A stretch of 64,000 bases of DNA from Ruminococcus sp. (GTDB lineage Bacteria > Bacillota > Clostridia > Oscillospirales > Ruminococcaceae). A program made the position numbers and the translations under genes. Under the pieces are notes generated by a model. It was not told the origin of the DNA, did no database searches, and worked only from the letters and a program-made list of their open reading frames with translations. Each line of letters opens with the position of its first letter. Positions within the stretch are counted from its first letter, which is position 1. Positions 16,880 through 25,412 of this stretch are shown piece by piece. The stretch spans positions 1 through 64,000 of the forward strand of contig NZ_JAILMR010000086.1 in NCBI RefSeq assembly GCF_024692365.1. Reading direction: 5' to 3'.

Positions 16880-18109
16880 TTAGTAACGGATAAGTTCATT
16901 AAATACGGTTATTGCATACTTGTCTGTCATTCCAGATATGTAATCTATTATCGCTTGTGCATATGTTAGTTTATCATTTAATGATCCATATATTTTTTCG
17001 TTAATATAGCCACGAATGTCTCTTTTGACATCAATTTCAAATGATGTGTATTTTGAAAGATGATCAAGAAAATCCTCAATTAATATGTTGTAAAAGTCTT
17101 TCATTTTTTTAAGATTTCTGATAGTTTTCTTATTATCACTATCATAAGCATTAATTAGCGTATCATAAATGCTCCTTATGATTAAAGAAGCATATTTGCG
17201 ATAAACATTGAACTTCTTATTCTTATATATATAATCAGTATTATATTTTTTAATTTCGTTCAACATTTCATTATATTCGTCATTTAATCTTATGCCTGTA
17301 TCCGGAGTACTGTTTTCACAGATGCTAATAATAAAATCATGTATTATTACAGTTGTATTTACTGCTGTTTCACCATATTTTTTTGCTATTTGACGCAATT
17401 TCCTAATGTCATGATTGCTTATGAAATTTAAACGCATGGCATCCTCAATATCACGTCCCAGATAAGCTATTTTATCTGCAATCTTAACAACACAACCTTC
17501 CCATGTGTATGCTTGAAATTGACCAGAAGTGTTAAACTCATTCAAATCTATTATTTCTTTTCTTGGCTTAATTCCATTTTCATCCACTTCTCCACAGTGA
17601 GAAATGATTCCATCTCTTACTGCATAAGTTAGGTCAAGGTTGCGATGATTTCCTTTATCATCTTCAAGTAATTCAAGTTTATCAATCATCCTTAAGCTGT
17701 TTCTTTCATGCCAAAAATTATCCAATCCGTTTTCATTTCTAATCTTTGTTAATTCAACTTCACCTTCATGGCCAAACGGTGCATGTCCAAGATCATGTCC
17801 CATTGCAATTGCTCTGGTCAGATCAACATTCAATCCTAGATAATTTGCTATTGTACAACTTACGGATTCAACGTGTTGAACGTGTTCCATTCTTGTGCAG
17901 ATGTGATCATTGTCAATATTAAAAAACACTTGTGTTTTGTGTTTTAATCTTCTATATGCAAGAGAATGTAAAATACGTGTATAATCACGTTCATATGGAG
18001 AACGTATATCATCCTTTCTTGTATATAACATATTGGGTCTTTCTATATGATTTTTCCAATCGAGATTTCTTTCCGTTGATGCAACTTCTGCAAATAGATT
18101 AGGTTTCAT
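16880..18109 (-). CDS. dGTPase-like deoxynucleotide triphosphohydrolase (HD domain)
   Basis: A 409-residue HD-domain phosphohydrolase of the dGTPase family, which splits dNTPs into deoxynucleoside and triphosphate. N-terminal family motif SPYERDYTRILHSLAYRRLKHKTQVF (37-62); metal ligands His76 (RMEHVQHV), His105-Asp106 (MGHDLGHAPFGHEGE) and the later Asp in VKIADKIAYLGRDIEDA. Length is normal. Housekeeping dgt genes exist, but here it sits among restriction genes in a mobile element, and dGTPases are known defence proteins that deplete dNTPs on infection. A defence role is therefore likely but inferred. Confidence 0.88.
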   Translation of the reverse strand: MKPNLFAEVASTERNLDWKNHIERPNMLYTRKDDIRSPYERDYTRILHSLAYRRLKHKTQVFFNIDNDHICTRMEHVQHVESVSCTIANYLGLNVDLTRAIAMGHDLGHAPFGHEGEVELTKIRNENGLDNFWHERNSLRMIDKLELLEDDKGNHRNLDLTYAVRDGIISHCGEVDENGIKPRKEIIDLNEFNTSGQFQAYTWEGCVVKIADKIAYLGRDIEDAMRLNFISNHDIRKLRQIAKKYGETAVNTTVIIHDFIISICENSTPDTGIRLNDEYNEMLNEIKKYNTDYIYKNKKFNVYRKYASLIIRSIYDTLINAYDSDNKKTIRNLKKMKDFYNILIEDFLDHLSKYTSFEIDVKRDIRGYINEKIYGSLNDKLTYAQAIIDYISGMTDKYAITVFNELIRY

Positions 18110-18252
18110 TAATAATATCCCCTTTCAAAGAAAAACGATTATTAATCTATTTAACTTTTCATTATTCTACCATCTTTATGCATTTTTCGTAAACTTAGTA
18201 TTCTCTTAAAGTGCAGGAATAGTAACCTCATTCCTAATCACTTACTTCTCAA

Positions 18253-18870
18253 CTATTTTATCAGCGTACCCGTTATTATAGGTACTTCTCCGGGGTTAAT
18301 AAATGTTTTTGTTTTTAATTCCGATATTAGATCATCAAATTCCGATGTATCGGCTGCTATTATCCTGTTAAGCCCAAGAAGTGATCCGTCATTCAGCTTC
18401 TGCTTTACAGTATCAACTTCACTTGATTGCAGGGATATGAGGTAGTTTTCGGCATTACGATGAACATATTTAAGAGCAACTGCCTCAAGATCGGCTTGCT
18501 TGTATCTTTCTCGCAAACTTGTTTTTATGCTTATACCGATAGGTGATCTTTTTTCCTCTTTGAATAAGACAATATCAAAATCAACATTAGGTACAAAAGT
18601 CACTTTTGCTTGTAGAAACATTGGCAAAATTCCCTCTCGATATAAACATGAGGCAATTATAGTTTCAAAAATCTTACCATTTAATGATTGTGTTCTTTCA
18701 GCTTTGGGGCAATTTGTTTCATAATTGTTCCAACAATGTTTTACATAGTCATGTGGAGTTGCCGTTTTTATAGTTCTAAAGTCAGTAGAAATATAGTTTA
18801 TAAACGCTTGATATGTTTTATTCCTTTTGCATATATGAGTTGATATTAAAATATCCGACGATTTAGCCAT
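18253..18870 (-). CDS. Putative type II restriction endonuclease (PD-(D/E)XK)
   Basis: A 205-residue protein overlapping the start-proximal methyltransferase gene end by eight bases. NGKIFETIIASCLYREGILP is a typical restriction-enzyme N-terminal helix with an acidic residue, and VDFDIVLFKEEKRSPIGISIKTSLRERYKQADLEA carries Asp...Ser-Ile-Lys of a PD-(D/E)XK site, followed by the helix with Gln/Glu. The size and its coupling to a cytosine methyltransferase make it the restriction partner of that enzyme. I do not recognise the specificity family. Confidence 0.7.
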   Translation of the reverse strand: MAKSSDILISTHICKRNKTYQAFINYISTDFRTIKTATPHDYVKHCWNNYETNCPKAERTQSLNGKIFETIIASCLYREGILPMFLQAKVTFVPNVDFDIVLFKEEKRSPIGISIKTSLRERYKQADLEAVALKYVHRNAENYLISLQSSEVDTVKQKLNDGSLLGLNRIIAADTSEFDDLISELKTKTFINPGEVPIITGTLIK

Positions 18871-19996
18871 TTTTATTCCCCTCCAGTATAAAAAAACATT
18901 CCCTCATAAACTTAGCCATTTCCTCAACAGCCGGGACAGTAACAGCATTGCCGAACTGCTTATACTTCGAACCGTCTGCCATCTTTTCGGGGAAACTGAA
19001 TTTATCTTCACCTGTTTCCTTATCAACAAACGCATAATTTATAAAGCCCTGAAGCTTTCCCCATTCTCTCGGAGTCATAACACGAATACCCCTATCGTTA
19101 AGAGGTGTATGCTTTGAAGGATATATCTTTCCTGCTACACCTTCTTTGGGATCAACAACGAGATTACGTTCCTTACCCGAGCCGCCTGTTGCAAGCAACG
19201 CACTTGATACAGGCGATTCGATTTCGGGAAGATTTACGATCTTATATCCAAAACCGTTGCCCTTGCTTTCATGCCTTGCTCTATGTCTTTCAAGAGTTGC
19301 AACATATCCTTCTGAAAGGAAATATTTGTCATCGGCATTCATTTCCAAAAGGTCATTTAGGTCTTTATACAGCTTTTCTTTGCGCTCGGTAGGTAAAGAA
19401 TTAGGTAACATATCAACAGCATCACCGAAACGCTTTCTGCTAAAGCCCATAATATATACTCTCGGTCTGTTCTGAGGAACACCGAAATTACGGGAGTTGC
19501 GAACAAAACTTCTGGGATCGTATACTAATTCGCCCTTATCATCTTTAGTGACACCGATCACTTTATAATCCAGATCATTAACAAGAACATCTATTATTGT
19601 CGCAAAGGTCTTTCCTTTTTGGTGTGTGATGAGGTTATCAACATTTTCAAGCATGAATGCTTTTGGGTCTGTTCTGCTGATTATCTCGGCAATATCAAAG
19701 AAAAGAGTACCTCTTGTTTTATCATGAAAGCCTTCTTCTTTTCCCGCTCTGCTGAAAGGCTGACACGGGAAACCTGCAAGCAGTACATCATATTCCGTCT
19801 TAGCCACCAAATCCTTAAACTCGTCCGTAGTAATATCATTCATAGGGTCATCACCGTAAAGGTGCTTGTATGTAAGACAGGCATTTTTATCGATCTCGGC
19901 AGAAAGCACGTTCTCGAATTCTTTCGCAAGCTCGTATCCGCGCCTTATTCCTCCGATGCCTGCGCATAAATCTATCATTTTATACTTTCTGCTCAT
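18863..19996 (-). CDS. DNA cytosine-5 methyltransferase (first)
   Basis: A 377-residue C5-methyltransferase. Motif I is IDLCAGIGGIRRG (8-20); motif IV has Pro77-Cys78-Gln79 in AGFPCQPFSRAG, the catalytic cysteine; ENV motif VI is in FMLENVDNL; motif VIII is GVPQNRPRVYI; motif X is SKYKQFGNAVTVPA. The target-recognition region contains RHESKGNGFGY, seen in several restriction-modification C5 enzymes. It is coupled to the small restriction gene downstream by an 8-base overlap. It modifies cytosine in a short site to protect self DNA. Confidence 0.93.
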   Translation of the reverse strand: MSRKYKMIDLCAGIGGIRRGYELAKEFENVLSAEIDKNACLTYKHLYGDDPMNDITTDEFKDLVAKTEYDVLLAGFPCQPFSRAGKEEGFHDKTRGTLFFDIAEIISRTDPKAFMLENVDNLITHQKGKTFATIIDVLVNDLDYKVIGVTKDDKGELVYDPRSFVRNSRNFGVPQNRPRVYIMGFSRKRFGDAVDMLPNSLPTERKEKLYKDLNDLLEMNADDKYFLSEGYVATLERHRARHESKGNGFGYKIVNLPEIESPVSSALLATGGSGKERNLVVDPKEGVAGKIYPSKHTPLNDRGIRVMTPREWGKLQGFINYAFVDKETGEDKFSFPEKMADGSKYKQFGNAVTVPAVEEMAKFMRECFFILEGNKNG

Positions 19997-20011
19997 TATG
20001 ATTAACTCCTC

Positions 20012-20956
20012 TTAAAAGACTTTAATAATGTTTTCTGCAATGCGTTTAACAACAGGAACGCACACCGTATTGCCGCACTGTTTGTATGCGGCTTCTATTG
20101 GAATACCCTTGAATACAAAATCATTTGGGAATCCTTGCAACGCAAGGCATTCATACGGTGTCAGCTTGCGGATCCCGAAATCATCTCTTATGACGGGAAC
20201 TCTGTCATGATATGTTCCCATGTTTGCTTTCAGCGTCGGTGACATAACGTATTTTCGCATAGCCACACCGCTGTCATCTATTCGATAAATACCCGTTTTA
20301 TCGGGAATCTTTCTGTTCAGTGTATCATAATACCGATTACCGGGATTGTAGTAATAATCATCGTGATGCTTCTTCGTTCTGTCAAGAATATCTTCGATAC
20401 TCACCGTCAGCGGTATCTCTCCCGGAAAAGAAAAAGCATTCAGCATATCGTAATCGGAAAACGCTGCGATAAAAGTTCTGCTGCGTTCCTGCGGTATGTT
20501 TCCGTGAGTGCAGGCATTCTGAATACTGTACTTGACCTCATACCCAAATTCGGCAAGCGTATTGAATATGGTGATAAATGTCTTACCGTTGTCATGATAG
20601 ATGAGGTTCTTTACATTCTCAAGCAAAATAACTTTCGGTTTCAGAACATCGACTATCCTTGCAATTTCAAAGAACAGATTGCCCCTCGGGTCTTTGAAAC
20701 CACGCTGATAACCCATGACGGAAAAACTCTGACACGGGAAACCAGCAATAAGAACATCGCATTTCGGTATATTACTTGCGTTTACAGTTGAGATGTCTGC
20801 TTCAACAAGTACATTACCGCCAAAATTGTTTCTGTAAGTAACACAGGCATTATGATCTTTCTCATTAGCCCATATTACCTCAAAACCCGCCTGAATGAAT
20901 CCGAGGTCAATGCCCCCAATTCCTGAAAACAGGCTAACAACCGTAGGTTTACTCAT
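20012..20956 (-). CDS. DNA cytosine-5 methyltransferase (second)
   Basis: A 314-residue C5-methyltransferase with motif I SLFSGIGGIDLGF (8-20), motif IV GFPCQSFSVMG with Cys75, ENV in ILLENVKNL, motif VIII NIPQERSRTFI and motif X AAYKQCGNTVCVPV. It overlaps the vsr gene by eight bases, and ends 15 bases before the next methyltransferase start. Overlap with vsr means this enzyme makes the 5-methylcytosine whose deamination Vsr repairs. It may be the HpaII partner or a partner of the small restriction enzyme; sequence alone does not settle which. Confidence 0.92.
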   Translation of the reverse strand: MSKPTVVSLFSGIGGIDLGFIQAGFEVIWANEKDHNACVTYRNNFGGNVLVEADISTVNASNIPKCDVLIAGFPCQSFSVMGYQRGFKDPRGNLFFEIARIVDVLKPKVILLENVKNLIYHDNGKTFITIFNTLAEFGYEVKYSIQNACTHGNIPQERSRTFIAAFSDYDMLNAFSFPGEIPLTVSIEDILDRTKKHHDDYYYNPGNRYYDTLNRKIPDKTGIYRIDDSGVAMRKYVMSPTLKANMGTYHDRVPVIRDDFGIRKLTPYECLALQGFPNDFVFKGIPIEAAYKQCGNTVCVPVVKRIAENIIKVF

Positions 20957-21365
20957 TATCTCTTACCGCTTGTTCGATTTTATCAGCACATTCCGTAAGA
21001 TGCTTTTTGATGTCGTTGCCCCAAAAGCGCAAGACGATCCAGCCCTCGGCTTCAAGTTCAGCGTTTACCTCTTTGTCACGCTCGATATTGCGCTCTATCT
21101 TAGGTATCCAAAACTCTTGGTGCGACTTGAAATCGTGCTTTCTTTCCTCCCAGTTATAACCATGCCAAAATTCACTGTCACAGAATACCGCTACCTTTTT
21201 GCCCTTGAAAACAATATCGGGCTTCCCGCAGATGGAATTAACGTTTTTTCGATAGCGCAAGCCTCTCACCCAAAGTTCTTTCATTAGCATAACTTCGATC
21301 TTAGAGCCTTTATTCTTGACAGCTTTCATGTTTTTAGTTATCTGTTCGGGGGTTCTAGTGCTCAA
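20949..21365 (-). CDS. vsr: Very short patch repair endonuclease
   Basis: A 138-residue Vsr protein, which nicks next to T:G mismatches arising from deaminated 5-methylcytosine. RTPEQITKNMKAVKNKGSKIE is the N-terminal helix; ICGKPDIVFKGKKVAVFCDSEFWHGYNW has Asp50 (equivalent to catalytic Asp51 of E. coli Vsr) and His68 (equivalent to His69). Zinc ligands are less clear. Start is TTG at 21365 with AGGTGAG upstream. It is first in the vsr-methyltransferase-methyltransferase-restriction gene run. Confidence 0.92.
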   Translation of the reverse strand: MSTRTPEQITKNMKAVKNKGSKIEVMLMKELWVRGLRYRKNVNSICGKPDIVFKGKKVAVFCDSEFWHGYNWEERKHDFKSHQEFWIPKIERNIERDKEVNAELEAEGWIVLRFWGNDIKKHLTECADKIEQAVRDNE

Positions 21366-21471
21366 TTATCTCACCTTTTTACATAAATGTAAATAATACG
21401 CCAATTTAATTATACCACATGACTCAGCCGAAATCAATAGACTTTAATCAATTATTTAACTGTCATTTCAT

Positions 21472-22284
21472 CTAATAGTAGAAAATCTTCAAATCTTTTG
21501 ATCTTTTAGGATTTCTTAGCTTTCTCATTGCATCATTTTCTATTTGTCTGACCCTATCTCTTGTAAGTTCTAGTATCTCTCCAACTTGATCAAGAGTGTG
21601 CCCATCTTCACCACCGATACCAAATCGTAATCTAATAACTCGCTCTTCTCTGGCAGTAAGAGTTGACAATACTTTTTTGAGTTCTGTTAACAAAGCACTA
21701 TCAACGACCTGATCTTCGATAGGTAGCTGTTCCGTGTCTTCCAATAATTCTTCGAGTTCATAGCTTTGATCTTCTCCCGCAGGAACGTTTAATGATGCAA
21801 GATTCATATAACGTTTTCTAATAGATAGCAGTTCTTCGACATTACTAACTTCTATACCCATTGTATCGGCAATAGCTTCCATGCGTTCTGCGTGATCAAA
21901 ACCTTCTCGTTCATAGTAACTATCCAGTCCGGAGCATTTCCCAATAGCCTTAAGTAAACGACCCGGAAATCTAATAGTAAAGCCGTGATCAGCTATACCT
22001 CTTGAAATGCTCTGCTTTATCCAAAACGCGGCATATGTGCTGAATGTATTCTGATATGAAAAATCTAATTTTTCAGCCGCGATAAGCAACCCTAAATATC
22101 CGAACTGTTCAAGATCCTCAACATCCAGATTATTCCCATAAACATTCAGATACGCATATGCATATTTTCGCACCAAGCCTTGGTACTTGATACAAAGCTC
22201 CTCTTTAGCCCGTTGGTCTCCCGCTTGTATCAATTCACATAGTATAGGATCATCTTTGATACAGGGCTGTATTATCAATTGCAT
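21472..22284 (-). CDS. Sigma-70 family RNA polymerase sigma factor
   Basis: A 270-residue sigma factor with regions 2, 3 and 4 in order. Region 2: LVRKYAYAYLNVYGNNLDVEDLEQFGYLGLLIAAEKLDFSYQNTFSTYAAFWIKQSISRGIADHG (35-100). Region 3 follows (AERMEAIADTMGIEVSNVEELLS). Region 4: ALLTELKKVLSTLTAREERVIRLRFGIGG...TLDQVGEILELTRDRVRQIENDAMRKLR near the C-terminus. It lacks region 1.1. Its start overlaps the XRE gene stop (TGATG), so the two are translationally coupled. A full primary-type sigma factor in a mobile element is unusual; it may direct polymerase to element promoters. Confidence 0.9.
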   Translation of the reverse strand: MQLIIQPCIKDDPILCELIQAGDQRAKEELCIKYQGLVRKYAYAYLNVYGNNLDVEDLEQFGYLGLLIAAEKLDFSYQNTFSTYAAFWIKQSISRGIADHGFTIRFPGRLLKAIGKCSGLDSYYEREGFDHAERMEAIADTMGIEVSNVEELLSIRKRYMNLASLNVPAGEDQSYELEELLEDTEQLPIEDQVVDSALLTELKKVLSTLTAREERVIRLRFGIGGEDGHTLDQVGEILELTRDRVRQIENDAMRKLRNPKRSKDLKIFYY

Positions 22285-23042
22285 CAAATCTTCATCTCCT
22301 CCTCCGACACCCCCATCTTCTCCATCATCAAAGCAATCGCATCCATAGGTGTCTCTATATCGACCTCACCCGCTTTGACCTGATCCAGCAGTTCTATCAT
22401 GAATCCTGTCATCTCATTGCTATCCGATATCGCAGAGGGTATGTTCTTTTCTGCTTTCCCCGCATTAGCCGAATACACGTCCCTCAGTATCTGATTGAAT
22501 CTTTCAGTGATACGAAAACGCAGGAACTCGTCCTCGTCCACCTTAGTTTCGTTGATGTAGTTCATAGCCGCACTGTAACCATCGGACACACCCGCGCCTA
22601 CCGCATAGTTCTCCACGCCTCGCTGAACCACCGCAGTGAGGTTATTTATTGTGTTTATCGACTTCGCGGCAAGCTGCTTGACATATATGTCTATCGCATT
22701 TATGAGGTTACTGAACTCTGCGTGCTCAATGAGCTGACTCACAAGTTCGTTATCCTGCCGCTTAGCGAGCAATACTTCTATCGCCTTATCGGACAACCCC
22801 AGCTCTTTCAGATCAATGTTTTTTGTTATACGGCTCTCGGTGAAGCCTAGTAGGTAGTCGGTCGGGACTTCAAAGAACTTCGCTAAATCGACGATCCTGC
22901 TGTACCCCACATCGCGCCCGTTATCATTCTCCAGACCGTTCAGCACTGCCTCGGAGATACCCGCAGCCTGCGCAAGCTGCTTGGTGGTCATTTGTCGATC
23001 TACACGCATATCCTTGATCTTTTCACCCATAGTTGTTTTCAT
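22284..23042 (-). CDS. XRE-family helix-turn-helix regulator
   Basis: A 252-residue regulator with an N-terminal Cro/CI-type HTH (residues 4-60: IKDMRVDRQMTTKQLAQAAGISEAVLNGLENDNGRDVGYSRIVDLAKFFEVPTDYLLG). The long C-terminal part is helical and acidic at the end. Start ATG at 23042 is set by AGAAGGAGG just upstream; an earlier in-frame ATG is less likely. It is coupled to the sigma-factor gene. Operator-like palindromes at 23101-23152 lie directly upstream, between it and the divergent mobility genes, so it probably controls both directions. Confidence 0.88.
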   Translation of the reverse strand: MKTTMGEKIKDMRVDRQMTTKQLAQAAGISEAVLNGLENDNGRDVGYSRIVDLAKFFEVPTDYLLGFTESRITKNIDLKELGLSDKAIEVLLAKRQDNELVSQLIEHAEFSNLINAIDIYVKQLAAKSINTINNLTAVVQRGVENYAVGAGVSDGYSAAMNYINETKVDEDEFLRFRITERFNQILRDVYSANAGKAEKNIPSAISDSNEMTGFMIELLDQVKAGEVDIETPMDAIALMMEKMGVSEEEMKI

Positions 23043-23100
23043 GCTGCATCCTCCTTCTAATTTTTTCTTATAGTATAGCATATAATTTTACTCTTGTGGG

Positions 23101-23152
23101 GAAATATTTCGGACAGCTGCATTTCTTTTGAAATCCATTTCATATATGAAAT
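23101..23152. promoter_or_regulatory. Cluster of ATTTC/GAAAT palindromes, probable XRE operator
   Basis: Three palindromic sites: GAAATATTTC (23101-23110), ATTTC-tttt-GAAAT (23121-23134) and ATTTCATATATGAAAT (23137-23152). Spacing is about one to two helical turns. They occupy the divergent region between the XRE/sigma operon and the HTH/excisionase/MobV operon, whose likely -10 TATAAT is near 23219. Confidence 0.65.
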
Positions 23153-23322
23153 TTCTTACCCCTCATCAAGAAAAAATTCGGATTTTGGAATATATGGCAC
23201 AGAGCAAACAAATGTGCTATATAATATAATAGAGAGGTGTGCGCGATTATTGCCCGCCATCCTCGCAGCTGATAAATGTGGGCTGCACTCGTTTTAACAT
23301 TTATGAAATGGGGAGATGTAAC

Positions 23323-23523
23323 ATGGCAAAAGCAAACGCGATCATCAGAGATGAACTGAAAACAAAAGGGGTACGTCACTGGGAACTGGCGCACGAACTG
23401 GGCGTATCTGAGCAAACGCTTGTCCGCTGGCTGAGGTTTGAAATAGACGAGGACAAGCAGTTCGATATGTTGGAGAAAATCGAGGCTATTGCAAAGAGGA
23501 AGGAGAATGTACTTGACAACTAA
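23323..23523 (+). CDS. Small HTH protein
   Basis: A 66-residue protein with one helix-turn-helix: IIRDELKTKGVRHWELAHELGVSEQTLVRWLRFEIDEDKQFDMLEKIEAI. The recognition helix SEQTLVRWLR is clear. GGGGAGA precedes the ATG at 23323. Such small HTH proteins often stand before excisionase genes in Clostridia elements and are thought to regulate excision. Its 3' end overlaps the excisionase-like gene. A leader of about 90 bases with IR ATAAATG/CATTTAT precedes it. Confidence 0.75.
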   Translation: MAKANAIIRDELKTKGVRHWELAHELGVSEQTLVRWLRFEIDEDKQFDMLEKIEAIAKRKENVLDN

Positions 23524-23803
23524 ACAAAAGAGCGAACTTATAGCTGCAGTGTCCGCATTACTTGAAAAGATGATTCCTGTCGAGGACGAGCCTACGACCA
23601 TTACTGTGAGCAAACCTGCGCTGCTGGAAATGCTGACTGTAAAAGAATGCGCCGCACTTGTGTCAGGGCTGACAGAGCACACCGTGCGAATGCTGGTCAA
23701 GCATGACAAAGTAAAATACATCAGGTGCGGTCAGGGCGCTCGCGGAAAAATACTCGTCAGCAAGGAGAGCCTGATGAAATATCTTGGCGCAGTCTGCGCA
23801 TAA
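23507..23803 (+). CDS. Excisionase-like DNA-binding protein
   Basis: A 98-residue protein. After an N-terminal helix (KSELIAAVSALLEKM) it carries a MerR/excisionase-type HTH: MLTVKECAALVSGLTEHTVRMLVKHDKVKYIRCGQGARGKILVSKESLMKYL. This is the family of Tn916-element excisionases that steer integrase to excision. Start chosen at ATG 23507 after GGAAGGAGA; a TTG at 23513 is also possible. It is the intact relative of the interrupted gene at 6895. Confidence 0.82.
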   Translation: MYLTTKQKSELIAAVSALLEKMIPVEDEPTTITVSKPALLEMLTVKECAALVSGLTEHTVRMLVKHDKVKYIRCGQGARGKILVSKESLMKYLGAVCA

Positions 23804-23807
23804 AAAA

Positions 23808-23914
23808 ATCGGGCAACGCCCGATACCAACAGGGAGGGCGGAGCCCGATCAAAAGGGGTGCAGAGGAACGCTGCCGCAAAGGCTTTTGTCGCTCCGTTCA
23901 GGAGTGACAAAAGT
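23808..23914. other. Candidate MobV-type oriT region
   Basis: Two inverted repeats stand directly before the MobV relaxase gene: ATCGGGC-aac-GCCCGAT (23808-23824, perfect) and GCTTTTGTCGCTCC (23882-23895) against GGAGTGACAAAAGT (23901-23914, one G-T mismatch, 5-base loop). MobV relaxases normally nick in a hairpin just upstream of their own gene. No nick consensus was verified. Confidence 0.5.
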
Positions 23915-23976
23915 ATCTTTGCGTTGATAGTGTCAGACCCTTCCTGCGAAAGCACAATACCCCCACGAAAGGAGAA

Positions 23977-25287
23977 ATGCATATTAAGAGAACGATCAGC
24001 GGTCGAATCGACAAAGGCAGCATCGGTCACAATAACCAGGAATTCATTGCCCCGAATGTCGATAAGAACCGCACACATGAAAATATAATTTTAGTCCGCG
24101 AGGACATTCAGAAAATTTACCACGAACTTTTTGATAATGCGCTCGAGAAGTACAATGCAAAGCAAAAGCGAAAAGACCGTCGCATTAAAAACTACTACGA
24201 ACATATCAACCGCAGTAAGCAAGAAAAACCATTTTATGAAGTGCTGTTTCAAATCGGAAATACTGAGGACACCCATTGTGGAACTCGTGAAGCCATCCTC
24301 GCAACAAAAGTCTTGTCCGATTTTGTAAAAGGCTTTCAAGAACGCAATCCGCACATAAGGGTGTTCAATGCGGTGATTCATCTCGATGAGGAAACGCCCC
24401 ACATTCACATAGACTTTGTTCCGTTCGCCACAGAACAAGAGAGAGGTCTGTCGACACGTAATTCACTAAGCAAAGCGCTGGAACAGCAAGGGTTTGTTAG
24501 TGAAGGTAAGAACGTCACCTGCACTAAGAAGTGGATCGAGCACGAGAAAGAACAGCTTGCAGCGGTCATGAAGTCCTATGGAATAGAATGGGAGAAGCTC
24601 GGGACACACGAACAGCACCTGGACGTGCTCGATTATAAAAAGAAAATGCGGGCTCAGGAAGTTAGGGTGCTGGAGAATAAAGTTGAATGTACTAAGCATC
24701 AGTTGGAGTCCACCGAGAGGGTTTTGCGTGATGCAGATGAAGCACTGGCTCGGTTGGATATGGAGTATGCGGAGAAATCTGAAGCTGTAGAAAAGATCGG
24801 GGAAGATCTTGATGCAAAATCTGCTGAGCTAGAGAGCACAACGGAGCAGCTGACGATCAATCAACAGTTATTGCAGGCTACTACCGATAAGGTCGCTCAA
24901 ATCAACGATATTGATAGCATCAGTATCAAGCATACTATCCTTGGAAACAAAGTCACGCTGTCCGCTGTGGACTATGAGGGTGTTGTCGATCTTGCGAAAA
25001 AAGAGATTGCCGCAGAGCATGATACTTCCGCTAAAGATGAAAAGATAACTCGCCTGACCGAACAGGTGCATGAACTTCAAACTGAACAGCAAAAGTGGAA
25101 GGACGAACGCTCGGCACTCAAAAGGACAATAAGTAATTTGAAATCGCAAGTCAACAGGCTAACAAATGAGTTGGCTACGTTCAAGTCAAAGTACAGCAGG
25201 ATCATGCAGTTTATTGAAAGTCTCGGCTTGAAAGAAAAGCTGGATAATTTCCTGCACCCCGTAAAAAACAAAACGAAACACAGATAG
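23977..25287 (+). CDS. MobV-family relaxase (plasmid recombination/mobilization enzyme)
   Basis: A 436-residue Pre/Mob-type relaxase. The N-terminal half has the family motifs: KGSIGHNNQEFIAPNVDKNRTHENI near residues 13-37 and VIHLDEETPHIHIDFVPF near 135-152, the HxDExxPHxH metal-binding motif. The C-terminal half (about 210-420) is a long coiled coil, as usual in MobV proteins. It would nick the hairpin region just upstream and allow mobilization by a helper conjugative element, as no type IV secretion genes are seen. RBS AAAGGAGA precedes ATG at 23977. Confidence 0.9.
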   Translation: MHIKRTISGRIDKGSIGHNNQEFIAPNVDKNRTHENIILVREDIQKIYHELFDNALEKYNAKQKRKDRRIKNYYEHINRSKQEKPFYEVLFQIGNTEDTHCGTREAILATKVLSDFVKGFQERNPHIRVFNAVIHLDEETPHIHIDFVPFATEQERGLSTRNSLSKALEQQGFVSEGKNVTCTKKWIEHEKEQLAAVMKSYGIEWEKLGTHEQHLDVLDYKKKMRAQEVRVLENKVECTKHQLESTERVLRDADEALARLDMEYAEKSEAVEKIGEDLDAKSAELESTTEQLTINQQLLQATTDKVAQINDIDSISIKHTILGNKVTLSAVDYEGVVDLAKKEIAAEHDTSAKDEKITRLTEQVHELQTEQQKWKDERSALKRTISNLKSQVNRLTNELATFKSKYSRIMQFIESLGLKEKLDNFLHPVKNKTKHR

Positions 25288-25336
25288 AACAAAAGCAGAC
25301 CGGGCATCTTTACATGAAAAATATTCATTTGCTCTA

Positions 25337-25365
25337 TTGCTTTACCACGCGAAACGTGGTATAAT
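25337..25365 (+). promoter_or_regulatory. Integrase promoter with palindromic spacer
   Basis: TTGCTT, 17-base spacer, TATAAT. The spacer holds the palindrome TACCACG-cgaaa-CGTGGTA (25343-25361), which overlaps the -10. A protein bound here would block transcription, so integrase is probably repressed in the integrated state. Confidence 0.72.
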
Positions 25366-25412
25366 AGAGTTGTAGAGATGTCAGAGGTCTGGTTGTAAGG
25401 AGAAATCAGACA

